NCBI RefSeq assembly: GCF_000756385.1
Contig: NZ_JNFC01000056.1
Location: forward strand, 111,733-175,732
DNA from: Sphingopyxis sp. LC363
GTDB lineage: Bacteria; Pseudomonadota; Alphaproteobacteria; Sphingomonadales; Sphingomonadaceae
Reading direction: 5' to 3'
Length of the DNA: 64,000 bases
Positions 36,812 to 45,653 of the stretch are shown here, in pieces (position 1 is the first letter of the stretch; every line of letters begins with the position of its first letter). Made by a program: the position numbers and the translations under genes. The notes under the pieces were generated by a model. It had not been told where the DNA came from. It saw nothing but the letters and a program-made list of their open reading frames with translations, and did no database searches.

Positions 36812-37639
36812 CTACTTCACAATGCGCTCGGCTTCGTCGATCGTCCCGCCGCCGATTTCGCGGTCCTCCGAATAGCGGATGCGCACCGGCCCCTTCAGCT
36901 TTGCCGCGACATCGTCCGGCACGCGCAGCGACACCGTGCGCGCGGCGACCTCGGGATAGACCGCGATGCCGCGCGCGACGAGCAAAGGCTCGGCGACCCC
37001 CGGCCGCGTCACCTCGATATCGCCATAGACCGAGCGGCCACCCGTCCGCGACAGATCGAAATTGAACGCCGGCCCTTCGGCACCTTCGCTCACCCACGCG
37101 TCGCCGATCGCCGCCTCGGCGCCGAGGTCGCCGACGCGCACGATCACCGGGATCGTGATTCCGTAGATCGGGGTGAGCGCGATCGACACCCCCGTGCTCG
37201 CGGGCTTCGCTTCGGCCGCATTCGTCGCCACCGCGTCGGGAACCGCGCGAAACAGCATATGCGCGCGATATTCGCCCGCCGGCGTCCCCTCGGGCACGCG
37301 CACCCCGACGCGCACGACCTGCGGCTGGTTCGGCGGCAGCGTGACGCGGCGCGGGCTGAAGACGATCATGTCGAGCGCCGCGCGCTCGGCGGGCGTGATA
37401 TTTTCCTCGGCGATCTCGTCGAGCCCGCCCACGGCGGTCATCCGCTTGATCTCGAGGCTGATGCGATAGGTCGCGGGCTCGCTGCCGATATTATTGAGCA
37501 CCACTTCGGTCCCGCGCGATCCGTCGAGGATGACCCGCGTCGGCGCGACGAGCAGGTCGCCCGCCGCATGGGCGGGAGCGGCCGCGGCGCCGAGCGCGGC
37601 CGCGGTGGACAGGCCAAGGGCCTTCAGAAAGCGAAACAT
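36812..37639 (-). CDS. periplasmic fimbrial chaperone (PapD-like)
   Basis: A 275-aa chaperone with a signal peptide ending AHA (~25), then an Ig-like PapD domain: DLLVAPTRVILDGSRGTEVVLNNIG (~28-52), FSPRRVTLPPNQPQVVRVGVR (the G1-strand region, ~94-114) and a second C-terminal Ig domain. It donates a G1 strand to pilin subunits in the periplasm. It is 191 bases downstream of the DUF4402 pilin gene, separated by a terminator, and upstream of the usher. Confidence 0.88.
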   Translation of the reverse strand: MFRFLKALGLSTAAALGAAAAPAHAAGDLLVAPTRVILDGSRGTEVVLNNIGSEPATYRISLEIKRMTAVGGLDEIAEENITPAERAALDMIVFSPRRVTLPPNQPQVVRVGVRVPEGTPAGEYRAHMLFRAVPDAVATNAAEAKPASTGVSIALTPIYGITIPVIVRVGDLGAEAAIGDAWVSEGAEGPAFNFDLSRTGGRSVYGDIEVTRPGVAEPLLVARGIAVYPEVAARTVSLRVPDDVAAKLKGPVRIRYSEDREIGGGTIDEAERIVK

Positions 37640-37750
37640 TGGTCACGATCCCCACAATCGTCCGGGAAGCGGCCCCACACCGTCCCGATGGTCGCATCCT
37701 GCTTGCGCTTACATGGTTGATATTTCGCTAACCATCGCCGTCACGGGCGC

Positions 37751-37787
37751 AAAAAAAGGGGCCGCCCGGCGCGCGCCCGGCGGCCCC
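37751..37787 (-). terminator. rho-independent terminator after the pilin gene
   Basis: On the minus strand a long GC stem GGGGCCGCCGGGCGCGCGCC (37758-37787) folds and is followed by seven U's (A-tract 37751-37757). It lies between the pilin stop (37831) and the chaperone start (37639), so most pilin transcripts should end here. A weaker hairpin lies at 37798-37819. Confidence 0.8.
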
Positions 37788-37830
37788 ATTTACACGGCTG
37801 GCGGGTCTCGGCCCGCCAGGCCCCCCAAAT

Positions 37831-38328
37831 TTACTGATAGTTGGCGGTGACGTTGAACGTCCCCGAATAGTCACCCGACGCCTGATTGGCGCCGACGCTC
37901 AGCGTGCCGCCGATCTGAAAGCTGCCGCCCGTCGCGCCCAGCGTGATGTTCGGCGCCGAATAGGTCAGCGTCGACGTCATCGAGCCGCCGAGCGAGCCGT
38001 TGAGCGTCACGCTCGAATCGCCGCCGACGAGCACGACCGCACCGCTGGTGCCCGCGACGTCGAAACTGCCCGCCGCCGTCGTCCCGGTGCAGGTCAGCCC
38101 CGCGCCGCAAGTGACGCCGCCCGCGGTCGACACCGCGACGGTCGACGCGGTCGCGCCGCTGATGATCGTCGCATATTGCAGGTCGCTGGTCTTGGTGAGC
38201 GTGATCTGGCGAAGGATCTTGGCCGTCGCCGTGCCCGTGGCTGTCGCCGCATGCGCCGCCGGGGCGTTCATGGCGAGAGCAGCAATCGCGGCGCCCAGCA
38301 GGGCGCGCTTCATTCCGAATTTGCGCAT
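37831..38328 (-). CDS. DUF4402 pilin-like subunit
   Basis: A 165-aa secreted protein: signal peptide ending AHA (~27), then a Thr/Ser/Gly-rich DUF4402 domain with ATATGTATAKILRQITLTKT, GGVTCGAGLTCTGTT (two Cys that could form a disulfide) and a C-terminal GDYSGTFNVTANYQ. The terminal strand pattern is typical of a donor or acceptor strand in chaperone-usher subunits. It is the first gene of the operon; its promoter would lie in the AT-rich tract around 38460-38500. DUF4402 is a known fimbrial-subunit-like family. Confidence 0.8.
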   Translation of the reverse strand: MRKFGMKRALLGAAIAALAMNAPAAHAATATGTATAKILRQITLTKTSDLQYATIISGATASTVAVSTAGGVTCGAGLTCTGTTAAGSFDVAGTSGAVVLVGGDSSVTLNGSLGGSMTSTLTYSAPNITLGATGGSFQIGGTLSVGANQASGDYSGTFNVTANYQ

Positions 38329-38574
38329 ATGATTGGTCCCTTGAATTCGGTCGATATTCGAATGGAAATCCCACCCCATTCACCGACCCGTTTAGGCCGC
38401 GACCTGTTCAGCTTTTGCCAGCAAGCTTGGTTAACGGCGCAACAAGGGCTTGCGCGCACAAAGCGATATATCCATTAATTATCAATTGTTTAGATCGTTT
38501 TTCAAGCGCGCAAGGAACGCCCTTTTTCTGCTTTGACGGCCCGAACTGGCACATTCCAACGCCCACGACGCGAA

Positions 38575-39537
38575 TCAGATCCCTTCGCCCGAAAGCCGCT
38601 GGCAGATCATGTCGAGCTGGTCGAGCGACGCGAATTTCAGCGTCAGCGCGCCCTTGCCCTCGCCCGCATATTGGATCGCCACCCCGATGCCGAGCAGTTC
38701 GGACAGGTGGCGTTCGACCGCGACGATGTCGGGATCGCGCCCACCATCCATGCTCTTATATTCGAGCGGTCCCTTGGGCGGCGGCGCATCGCCGCGCTTG
38801 CCCGCGCGCACCAGCGCCTCGACCGCGCGCACCGACAGGCCTTCCTTTGCGACGCGGCGCGCGATCGCTTCGGCGTCTTCGGCACCGATCAGCGCGCGCG
38901 CGTGACCCATCGCGAGCGATCCGTCGCCGACGAGCGCCTGCACGGCTTGGGGCAGGTCGAGCAGGCGCATCAAATTGGCGACATGGCTGCGCGATTTGCC
39001 GACCAGCTTCGCCAGCGCTTCCTGATTATGCCCGAAATCCTCGATCAGCCGGCGATACGCGCTCGCCTCTTCGATCGCATTGAGGTCCTGGCGCTGGATA
39101 TTCTCGACCAGCGCGATCTCATAGGTCGCGGCGTCGTCGAGTTCGCGCACGAGCGCGGGAATCTGGTGCAGGCCCGCGCGCTGCGCCGCGCGCCAGCGCC
39201 GTTCGCCCGCGACGAGCTGGAAACCCTCGCCATCCGGCGACCGGCGCACGATGATCGGCTGGAGCAATCCGCGCAGCCCGATCGAATCGGCGAGTTCGGC
39301 GATCGCATTCTCGTCAAAATGGCGCCGCGGCTGCCCGGGCAGCGGTCGAATCGCGCCGACGGGAACATGCTGCACCGCATCGCCCACCACCGGCGCCGCG
39401 CGCGCCGCGCTTCCGGGGGTCGCGAGCACCGGCGCTTCGACCGCCGCGTCGCCGAACAGCGCGTTCAGCCCGCGGCCGAGCCCCGAGGGGCGTTTGCGAA
39501 TCGGCGTTGCGCCACTTTCTTTTTCATTATCAGCCAT
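38575..39537 (-). CDS. parB: chromosome partitioning protein ParB
   Basis: A 320-aa CTP-dependent DNA-binding clamp that loads at parS. The N-terminal GRGLNALFGD is the ParA-interacting segment, GERRWRAAQRAG is the CTP-binding box, and the helix-turn-helix around GHNQEALAKLVGKSRSHVANLMR (in two parts) recognises parS. The C-terminal dimerisation domain ends LDMICQRLSGEGI. It starts immediately after the parA stop. Three parS palindromes are in the 3-kb region just upstream. Confidence 0.95.
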   Translation of the reverse strand: MADNEKESGATPIRKRPSGLGRGLNALFGDAAVEAPVLATPGSAARAAPVVGDAVQHVPVGAIRPLPGQPRRHFDENAIAELADSIGLRGLLQPIIVRRSPDGEGFQLVAGERRWRAAQRAGLHQIPALVRELDDAATYEIALVENIQRQDLNAIEEASAYRRLIEDFGHNQEALAKLVGKSRSHVANLMRLLDLPQAVQALVGDGSLAMGHARALIGAEDAEAIARRVAKEGLSVRAVEALVRAGKRGDAPPPKGPLEYKSMDGGRDPDIVAVERHLSELLGIGVAIQYAGEGKGALTLKFASLDQLDMICQRLSGEGI

Positions 39538-40320
39538 TTATGCCGCCTTGCGGATTTCGGGGAGCCGGTCGATCAGCTCGCGCGCGAGCGCGATATAGGC
39601 CGCCGACCCGGCGCAGCGATGATCGTAGATCAGCGCCGGCAGGCCGTGGCTCGGCGCTTCGGACAGGCGCACATTGCGCGGGATCACCGTGTCGAACACC
39701 ACCGGGCCCAGCACCTCGCGCACATCGTCGGACACTTGGTCGGTCAGCCGGTTGCGCCGGTCGAACATGGTCAGCGCGACGCCGAGGATCGACAATTTCT
39801 GGTTGAAGCGCTCGCGCACGCGCTCGACCGTGGTGAGCAGCTGGCTCAGCCCCTCGAGCGCGAAAAATTCGCATTGGAGCGGCACGATCAGCGATTCGGC
39901 GGCGATCAACGCGTTGAGCGTCAACATGCCCAGCGACGGCGGACAATCGATCAGGCAGATGTCCCACTGCCCCGCTTCGGCGCCCGACAAGGCTTGCTGG
40001 AGCCGGTGGAGCCGGTCCTGAAATTCGATCAGCTCGATTTCGGCGCCCGACAGGTCGACCGTCGCGCTGACGATGTCGAGCCGCGGCACCGCGGTCGGAA
40101 TCGCGCATTCGGCGACCGTCGCGTCGCCGCGCAGCAGCTCGTAACTCGAATATTCGCGCTGCGACTGCTTGATCCCGAGGCCGGTCGAGGCATTGCCCTG
40201 CGGATCGAGGTCGATGATCAGCGTGCGCCATCCGGTCGCCGCGAGCGCGGTCGCCAGATTGATCGCCGTCGTCGTCTTGCCGACCCCACCCTTCTGGTTC
40301 GCCACGGCAATGCGGATCAT
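39538..40320 (-). CDS. parA: chromosome partitioning ATPase ParA
   Basis: A 260-aa deviant Walker ATPase driving origin segregation. It has KGGVGKTTTAINLA (~10-23), DLDPQGNASTGLG and DCPPSLGMLTLNAL. The start MIRIAVANQKGGVGK at 40320 is 20 bases from the 270-bp inverted-repeat element that lies between it and rsmG, so its promoter must be in or near that element. The stop abuts the parB ATG. Confidence 0.95.
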   Translation of the reverse strand: MIRIAVANQKGGVGKTTTAINLATALAATGWRTLIIDLDPQGNASTGLGIKQSQREYSSYELLRGDATVAECAIPTAVPRLDIVSATVDLSGAEIELIEFQDRLHRLQQALSGAEAGQWDICLIDCPPSLGMLTLNALIAAESLIVPLQCEFFALEGLSQLLTTVERVRERFNQKLSILGVALTMFDRRNRLTDQVSDDVREVLGPVVFDTVIPRNVRLSEAPSHGLPALIYDHRCAGSAAYIALARELIDRLPEIRKAA

Positions 40321-40340
40321 CGCTTTCCTCGCTGTTTTGC

Positions 40341-40610
40341 TAAGGGTCGAAACCCGGTAGTTGCACGTTCGAGGCGTCGAAATGGCGAAGATATCGGCTT
40401 CGCGGGGCCGCAGCGCATGGTGGTTCCATCTGCAAGGCCGCGCGGAGACGAGATCGAAGCCATTTCGACGTCCCTTCGGGATTTGACCGATTTTGTCCAT
40501 TGCGTTGTCGGCAAGTTTGGAAATATCGACATATTCCTGCGCCTTGCCTCCTCACACTGAACAAAATCGCTTCAAACCTCGATCGTGCAACTACCGGGTT
40601 TCGACCCTTA
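40341..40610. repeat. 270-bp three-armed inverted-repeat element A
   Basis: Outer arms of 34 bases at 40341-40374 and 40577-40610 match in 33 positions. Inside are two further hairpins: CGTCGAAATGGC at 40375-40386 with its complement at 40459-40470, and CGATTTTGT at 40488-40496 with its complement at 40561-40569. ATGG and CCATC at 40417-40430 mark the apex of the first. No direct target duplication is seen. The right arm supplies the last six codons and stop of rsmG. The same three-way architecture and length recur at 60918-61187. Confidence 0.75.
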
Positions 40611-41220
40611 ATTTTCCGGTTCCGACCAGAATCCGGCTGTCGGCGTCGGTGCGGCTCTGTTCCACGTGGAACATTCTCTGCCATGGCTCGGGCAGCAAAG
40701 CCAGTTCCTTAACCGCGTTTCGGCCTTTTGGCAGCAGCCAGTGCGTCGATTCGGTGGAAAAACGGGCGGATAAGTCGATGAGCTTGTCGAGCGGCGCAAA
40801 GGCGCGCGCGCTGATCGTCGCCGCGCGCCGCGTTTCGACACGCTCGAGCGGCGCCTCGGCGACCTCGACATGCCCCAGCCCCAACGCGTCAGCGACCGCG
40901 CGCAAGAATTCGCACCGCCTTTTGCGCGATTCGACGAGCAGCATTGGTCGCGCGCTCAGAATCGCGACAACCAGCCCCGGCAACCCCGGCCCGCTCCCCA
41001 AATCGACCCAAAGCCCCTCGCCCTCGGTATCGAGCGCCAGAAGCTGCGCACTGTCGGCGATATGCCGCACCCAGATCGTCGGAATCGTCGACGCCGCGAT
41101 CAGATTCTGTCGGTCATTCTCGGCGATTAGCATTTGGGCGAAGCGATCGAGCCGCGCCCATTGATCGGCGGTCGGCGAAAACGCGGCCCCGATCCAGGTC
41201 CTTGCTTCATCTTCGCTCAT
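40591..41220 (-). CDS. rsmG: 16S rRNA (guanine527-N7)-methyltransferase
   Basis: A 209-aa SAM-dependent methyltransferase (GidB) acting on G527 of 16S rRNA. The motif DLGSGPGLPGL (~78-88) and MLLVESRKRRCEFLRAV are characteristic. The start MSEDEARTWIG at 41220 is used. Codons for MFHVEQ near the end contain a parS site. The last six codons (LRVETR) and stop are from the element at 40341-40610, so the native C-terminus may have been replaced or trimmed. The gene is between mnmG and parA, the usual alphaproteobacterial order. Confidence 0.93.
   Translation of the reverse strand: MSEDEARTWIGAAFSPTADQWARLDRFAQMLIAENDRQNLIAASTIPTIWVRHIADSAQLLALDTEGEGLWVDLGSGPGLPGLVVAILSARPMLLVESRKRRCEFLRAVADALGLGHVEVAEAPLERVETRRAATISARAFAPLDKLIDLSARFSTESTHWLLPKGRNAVKELALLPEPWQRMFHVEQSRTDADSRILVGTGKLRVETR
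40658..40673. other. parS site 1 (within rsmG)
   Basis: TGTTCCACGTGGAACA, a perfect 16-base palindrome matching the ParB-binding consensus TGTTNCACGTGNAACA. It is inside the rsmG coding sequence, encoding FHVEQ. Confidence 0.88.
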
Positions 41221-41975
41221 CAGAATCCCGCCGTCTGTATTCACCAGCTACCCGCCCATATTTCGTCATTCCCGCCGAAGCGGAAATCCAGCCACTCTTC
41301 ACGCCCTAGCGCCTTTGCATGCGGCATTGAAAGCCTCATGCCCAAACGAGACGGGACACATCTCCCCCGTCACCCCGGATTGGATCCGGGGTCCATGACT
41401 TCGGCGCTACAAATGGATCCCGGATCAAGTCGAACGAGCCACGAGTCTCGTTCGAGGATGACAACGAGAATCAACTGACGGCGAATGTCATTGTGCACCC
41501 CGGCGAAAGCCCGAGCCCAGTTGCACCGCCTGAAAGGGTGCTTTCGTCCGTGGCCTACCAAGGGGACCGCTCTCGGTGGCTTGCGGACATCGTTCCAACC
41601 CCGTTCGCATCGAGCGAAATGGAGATTGCCCTTCGCTCTAGGCGCGTCGTCGAGGGGTGCCTCGACTTCGCTCGACACGAACGGGAAGCGAGAAAGGTCC
41701 AAATCGACCGATAGTTGTCATAAGATCCTCCCTGTGCCGCAGGCATGGGGAGGTGACAGCGCGAAGCGCTGACGGAGGGGCAAATGGCGCGACGCCGCGG
41801 CCCCTCCACCACGCCCTGTGGGCGAGTGCTGGGCCGTCCAGTCCCCAGGACTGGACTTGACTGCCGGGGGCAGTTCAACCCCGCACTCCCCCCTCCCCAT
41901 CGCTTCGAGACAGGGAGGTTTTTTAACGACAGCTCCCCACCCCTAACGGACGCTCTCGCACCGAACCCGAAAAGC
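41221..41975. repeat. repeat island between rsmG and mnmG
   Basis: A 755-base stretch with no credible gene. It holds an R2-like repeat (41369-41466), a second palindromic stretch around 41654-41671 (GTCGAGGGGTGCCTCGAC) and an enlarged R1 copy (41725-41919). The R1 copy has been interrupted by an extra hairpin (GTCCAGTCCCCAGGACTGGAC split around 41847-41870). Such dense accumulation suggests a permissive insertion site. No transposase is seen. Confidence 0.75.
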
Positions 41976-43844
41976 TCAAGCCGCGCGCCGCCGGCTATGC
42001 ACCATGATCGCGGTGAGCGCCGCCGGCGTCACGCCGTCGATGCGCCCCGCCTGCCCCAGCGTTTCGGGGCGCGCCTTGGTCAGCCGCTCGACCATCTCGC
42101 GCGACAGGCCTCCGATCGCGCCATAATCGAGCGCGGGGTCGAGCAGGATTGCCTCGTTCGCCGCGAGCGACCGCAGTTCGGCATCCTGCCGTGCCACGTA
42201 AGGAGCATAATGCGCGTCCTCGGCAACCTCCGACAGAATCGCCGGGTCGATCGCGTCGAGTTCGGGCGCGAGCAAAGCAAGCCGCGCCATCGTCATCTCG
42301 GGATAGCGCAGCAGGTCGATCCGCTTGCGCGCCATTCCGTCGCCCGGCAACGCCAGCCCGACCACGGCATAATCGGCGGTGCTCACCGCAGCGTCGAGCA
42401 AGGCTTCGGCCCTCGCCCGCTCGGCTTGGCGTTCGGCGAACAGTTCCGCCGTCGCCGGACGCACCAGCCCCAGCGCGATCCCCTTCGGCGTCAACCGCGT
42501 CGCGGCATTGTCGGCGCGCAGTCGCAGCCGATATTCGGCGCGCGCGGTGAGCATCCGATAGGGTTCGCTCACCCCCTGCAGCACCAGATCGTCGACCATC
42601 ACCCCGATATAGGATTCAACCCGGTCGAGGATCAGCGGATCGCGCCCCTGAACGCTGAGCGCCGCATTGGCGCCCGCGACCAGCCCCTGCGCCGCCGCTT
42701 CCTCATAACCCGTCGTGCCATTGATCTGCCCCGCGCACCACACGCCGGGCATCGCGCGCACCTGCAACGTCCGGTCGAGCGCGCGCGGATCTATATGATC
42801 ATATTCGACCGCATAGCCGGGGACGACCATCGTAACCCGCTCGAGCCCCTCCATCGTGCGCAGCATCGCAAGCTGCACATCGGCGGGTAGCGAGGTCGAA
42901 ATGCCGTTCGGATAGACAAGATACGTGTCGAGCCCCTCGGGTTCGAGAAACACCTGATGCCCGTCGCGGTCGGCGAAGCGGTGGATCTTGTCCTCGATCG
43001 ACGGGCAATAGCGCGGCCCGGCCGCCCCGATCGCCCCCGTGAACAGCGGCGATCGGTCGAGGTTCGCCGCGATGATCGCATGGGCTTCTACGTTCGTGCG
43101 CGTGATCGCGCAGAAAATCTGCGGCACCGTGCGGGTGCTGTTCCACGTGGAACAGGTCCAGCTCGCGCCATCGGCGCTGTCCGACGCCTGCTCGTCCAGC
43201 CGCGCCCAGTCGATCGTCCGCCCGTCGAGCCGCGGCGGCGTCCCCGTCTTGAGCCGCGCCATCGGCAGATCGGCTGCGCGAAGTTGCTCCGCGAGCCGGT
43301 GCGCTCCGGCCTCGCCGATGCGCCCGCCATCCATCCGCTCCTCGCCGCGGAACAGGCGTCCGCCGAGGAAGGTTCCGGTCGCGAGCACGACCGCGCTCGC
43401 CGTCAGCACCGACCCATCGGCGAGTTCGAGGCCCTCGACGCGTCCCTCGTCCGACAGCCGCAGCGCCGCCGCCTCGCCCGCGACGACGGCGATGCCATCC
43501 TCGGCGGCGAGCAAATCCTGGATCGCGTCGCGGTACAATTTGCGGTCGGCCTGGATGCGCGGCCCCTGCACCGCCGCACCCTTCGACGCGTTGAGCATCC
43601 GGTAATGAATCGCCGCGCTGTCGGCCGCGCGCGCCATCCACCCGTCGAGCGCATCGACCTCGCGCATCAGATGCCCCTTGCCGAGCCCGCCGATCGCCGG
43701 GTTGCACGACATCGTCCCGATCAGCGCGGGGTCGAAGCTGACGAGCGCGACGCGCGCGCCGAGCCGCGACGCGGCCGCGGCGGCCTCGGTCCCGGCGTGC
43801 CCCCCGCCGACGACGATGACATCGAAAATTGCGCTATCCGGCAT
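41976..43844 (-). CDS. mnmG: tRNA U34 carboxymethylaminomethyl-modifying enzyme MnmG (GidA)
   Basis: A 622-aa FAD- and NADH-dependent enzyme that with MnmE installs cmnm5 on U34 of tRNAs. The FAD motif [21 protein letters not shown] begins near residue 8, and [13 protein letters not shown] (~46-58) and the C-terminal helical domain are present. Length is normal. The start [11 protein letters not shown] at 43844 is supported by the conserved N-terminus. A parS palindrome is embedded in codons for the TWNST loop. It is 75 bases after mnmE. Confidence 0.95.
   Translation of the reverse strand: MPDSAIFDVIVVGGGHAGTEAAAAASRLGARVALVSFDPALIGTMSCNPAIGGLGKGHLMREVDALDGWMARAADSAAIHYRMLNASKGAAVQGPRIQADRKLYRDAIQDLLAAEDGIAVVAGEAAALRLSDEGRVEGLELADGSVLTASAVVLATGTFLGGRLFRGEERMDGGRIGEAGAHRLAEQLRAADLPMARLKTGTPPRLDGRTIDWARLDEQASDSADGASWTCSTWNSTRTVPQIFCAITRTNVEAHAIIAANLDRSPLFTGAIGAAGPRYCPSIEDKIHRFADRDGHQVFLEPEGLDTYLVYPNGISTSLPADVQLAMLRTMEGLERVTMVVPGYAVEYDHIDPRALDRTLQVRAMPGVWCAGQINGTTGYEEAAAQGLVAGANAALSVQGRDPLILDRVESYIGVMVDDLVLQGVSEPYRMLTARAEYRLRLRADNAATRLTPKGIALGLVRPATAELFAERQAERARAEALLDAAVSTADYAVVGLALPGDGMARKRIDLLRYPEMTMARLALLAPELDAIDPAILSEVAEDAHYAPYVARQDAELRSLAANEAILLDPALDYGAIGGLSREMVERLTKARPETLGQAGRIDGVTPAALTAIMVHSRRRAA
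43139..43154. other. parS site 2 (within mnmG)
   Basis: TGTTCCACGTGGAACA, identical to site 1, inside mnmG where it encodes a surface-loop-like CSTWNS stretch. It matches the ParB consensus. Confidence 0.88.
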
Positions 43845-43903
43845 GATGGCGGCGCGCATAGCGCAAAGCGCGCATCGAATCCACCGCACTGCTTGCCGCT
43901 CGA

Positions 43904-43919
43904 TGTTTCACGTGAAACA
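43904..43919. other. parS site 3 (mnmE-mnmG spacer)
   Basis: TGTTTCACGTGAAACA, the canonical parS sequence, with one more base pair on each side (43903-43920). It directly abuts the mnmE stop codon. Confidence 0.93.
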
Positions 43920-45251
43920 TCATTTCCCGATGCAGAAACGGCCGAACAGCGCGTCGAGCATCTCCTCGACCCCCGCGCGCCCGGTGATGCGGTCGAGCGC
44001 GGTCGCGGCGAGCCTAAGCCTTTCTGCAAGAAGGATTAAATCGCCAGCCTCCCGCGAATCGGCTTCGACCGTCAGCCATTGCTTTGCTTCGGCAAGTGCG
44101 GCGCGCTGGCGCTGGCGCAGCGCCGCCTCGCCCTCGCGCGGCAATAGCGTCCGCGCCATCTCGACGATCATGCGGTGCAGCTTGTCCATCCCCTCGCCCG
44201 TCGCCGCCGACAGCGCGAGGTCGCAATGCGCCGCGTCGGCCTCCGCCGCCGCGTCGCCGCGCCAGCGATCGGCCTGCGGCGCGATCGTGATGCAGCGGGG
44301 ATGCTCCGGAGCTTCCTTCGGCCGCCCGAGCCACAACAATATGTCCGCCGCCTCGACCGCTGCCTTCGCGCGGTCGATCCCGATCGCCTCGATCGCATCG
44401 GCACCTCCCCCGCGGATCCCCGCCGTGTCCGAAAAGCGCATCGCGATGCCGTCGAGCGCCAGCGGCGTCTCGATCACATCGCGCGTCGTTCCTTCGACGG
44501 GCGACACGATCGCCAGCTCACGCTGAGCTAACGCGTTGATTAAAGTAGATTTTCCGGCATTTGGTGGCCCCGCTATCACCACCGACAGTCCCTCGGCGAT
44601 CACCTCCGCCGCCGGCCGCGCCAGCCATGTGCCCAGCTCGTCCGAAAGCGCCCCCATCCCCGAAATCAAACGCCGCGCGGCACCTTCGACAACTTCCACA
44701 TCATCTTCGTCGGCGAAATTGAGCTCGGCCTCCGCCCCCGCCATCAGTCCAAGCAGCCGATCCTGCCAGCCCGCCACCGCGCGCGACACATGCCCGCTCG
44801 CCATGCCGAGCGCCTGCACCCGCTGGCTCTCGGTCTCGGCCGCGAGCAGGTCGGCGAGCCCCTCGGCCTCGGCAAGGTCGATCCGCCCATTCTCGAACGC
44901 GCGCCGCGTGAACTCGCCCGGCTCGGCGCGGCGGAGCCCCGGCAGCGCCGCAAGCGCCGCCTCGACCGCCGCAACCACCGCGCGTCCGCCGTGCAGATGC
45001 AGCTCGGCCAGATCTTCGCCCGTCGCCGTCGCCGGCCCCGGAAACCACAGGATCAGCGCCCGATCGAGCGCCGCACCATCGCCGTTCTTCAACTCCGCCA
45101 GCACCGCGCGGCGCGGCGCGGGCAGGCGTCCCGCCAGCGCTTGCAGCGCCGCCCCGGCCGCCGGTCCGCTGACGCGCACGACGCCGATCGCCGCCGGCGG
45201 CATCCCGCTCGACAGCGCGAAAATCGTATCGCTTGACGGATCTTGATTCAG
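43920..45251 (-). CDS. mnmE: tRNA modification GTPase MnmE (TrmE)
   Basis: A 443-aa G-protein partner of MnmG. The tetrahydrofolate-binding N-terminal domain, the P-loop AGPPNAGKST (~228-236), the DTAGIR switch, and the catalytic C-terminal FCIGK are present. The first in-frame ATG (45203) would remove the conserved DTIFALSSG start. No ATG, GTG or TTG lies upstream before the frame is closed, but a CTG at 45251 has AAGGGG eight bases before it and overlaps the previous stop as CTGA, like the ATGA junctions elsewhere. I chose that CTG. Confidence 0.88.
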   Translation of the reverse strand: MNQDPSSDTIFALSSGMPPAAIGVVRVSGPAAGAALQALAGRLPAPRRAVLAELKNGDGAALDRALILWFPGPATATGEDLAELHLHGGRAVVAAVEAALAALPGLRRAEPGEFTRRAFENGRIDLAEAEGLADLLAAETESQRVQALGMASGHVSRAVAGWQDRLLGLMAGAEAELNFADEDDVEVVEGAARRLISGMGALSDELGTWLARPAAEVIAEGLSVVIAGPPNAGKSTLINALAQRELAIVSPVEGTTRDVIETPLALDGIAMRFSDTAGIRGGGADAIEAIGIDRAKAAVEAADILLWLGRPKEAPEHPRCITIAPQADRWRGDAAAEADAAHCDLALSAATGEGMDKLHRMIVEMARTLLPREGEAALRQRQRAALAEAKQWLTVEADSREAGDLILLAERLRLAATALDRITGRAGVEEMLDALFGRFCIGK

Positions 45252-45544
45252 CTCTTGCGCCCCTTGGCGGGCTTGTCATCATCGGCAGTTGCATCGGCCG
45301 GCTTCGCTCCGCCCATCAGTCCGCCGCCGAACTGGCCGAGCAACGACTGGACCAGCCCCAGCCCGCTCTCGCCCATCGGCACCCAGGTCTTGACCATCGA
45401 CTGGACCATGTCGGGCGTGATCCCCTTCGCCATCAATTCCTTGACGCGGTCGAGGTAGATGTCGTGCAGCGGCTCGAGATCGGGGAGACCGAACAGGCGC
45501 CGCGCTTCCTCGGGGGTGCAATCGATCTCGATATTGAACTTCAT
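45248..45544 (-). CDS. DUF6489 family small protein
   Basis: A 98-aa soluble protein beginning MKFNIEIDCTPEEARRLFGLPD, with MVKTWVPMGESGLGLVQSLLG in the middle and a Gly/Lys-rich tail. The DUF6489 assignment is from memory of sphingomonad proteins with this N-terminus. Its stop overlaps the CTG start of mnmE. Nothing about its biochemical role can be seen. The start at 45544 fits the conserved N-terminus. Confidence 0.75.
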   Translation of the reverse strand: MKFNIEIDCTPEEARRLFGLPDLEPLHDIYLDRVKELMAKGITPDMVQSMVKTWVPMGESGLGLVQSLLGQFGGGLMGGAKPADATADDDKPAKGRKS

Positions 45545-45653
45545 CGCCTGTCTCCGCCCCGAAAAATGCCGGTTAGCCGCTTGAGCCATGCCCATCGCGC
45601 GTCTAGCTTCGCGCTTTCACCGCAAAGAAGCAAGAGACAGGAGAGCTCCCCGC

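Noticed and set aside
38421..38436. CtrA site before the pilin gene
   Set aside because: Only the half site TTAACC is present; the second half does not match at seven bases, unlike the two glycan-operon sites.
40375..40576. Insertion sequence with transposase inside element A
   Set aside because: Only about 200 bases, with no open frame of transposase length and no target duplication at the ends.
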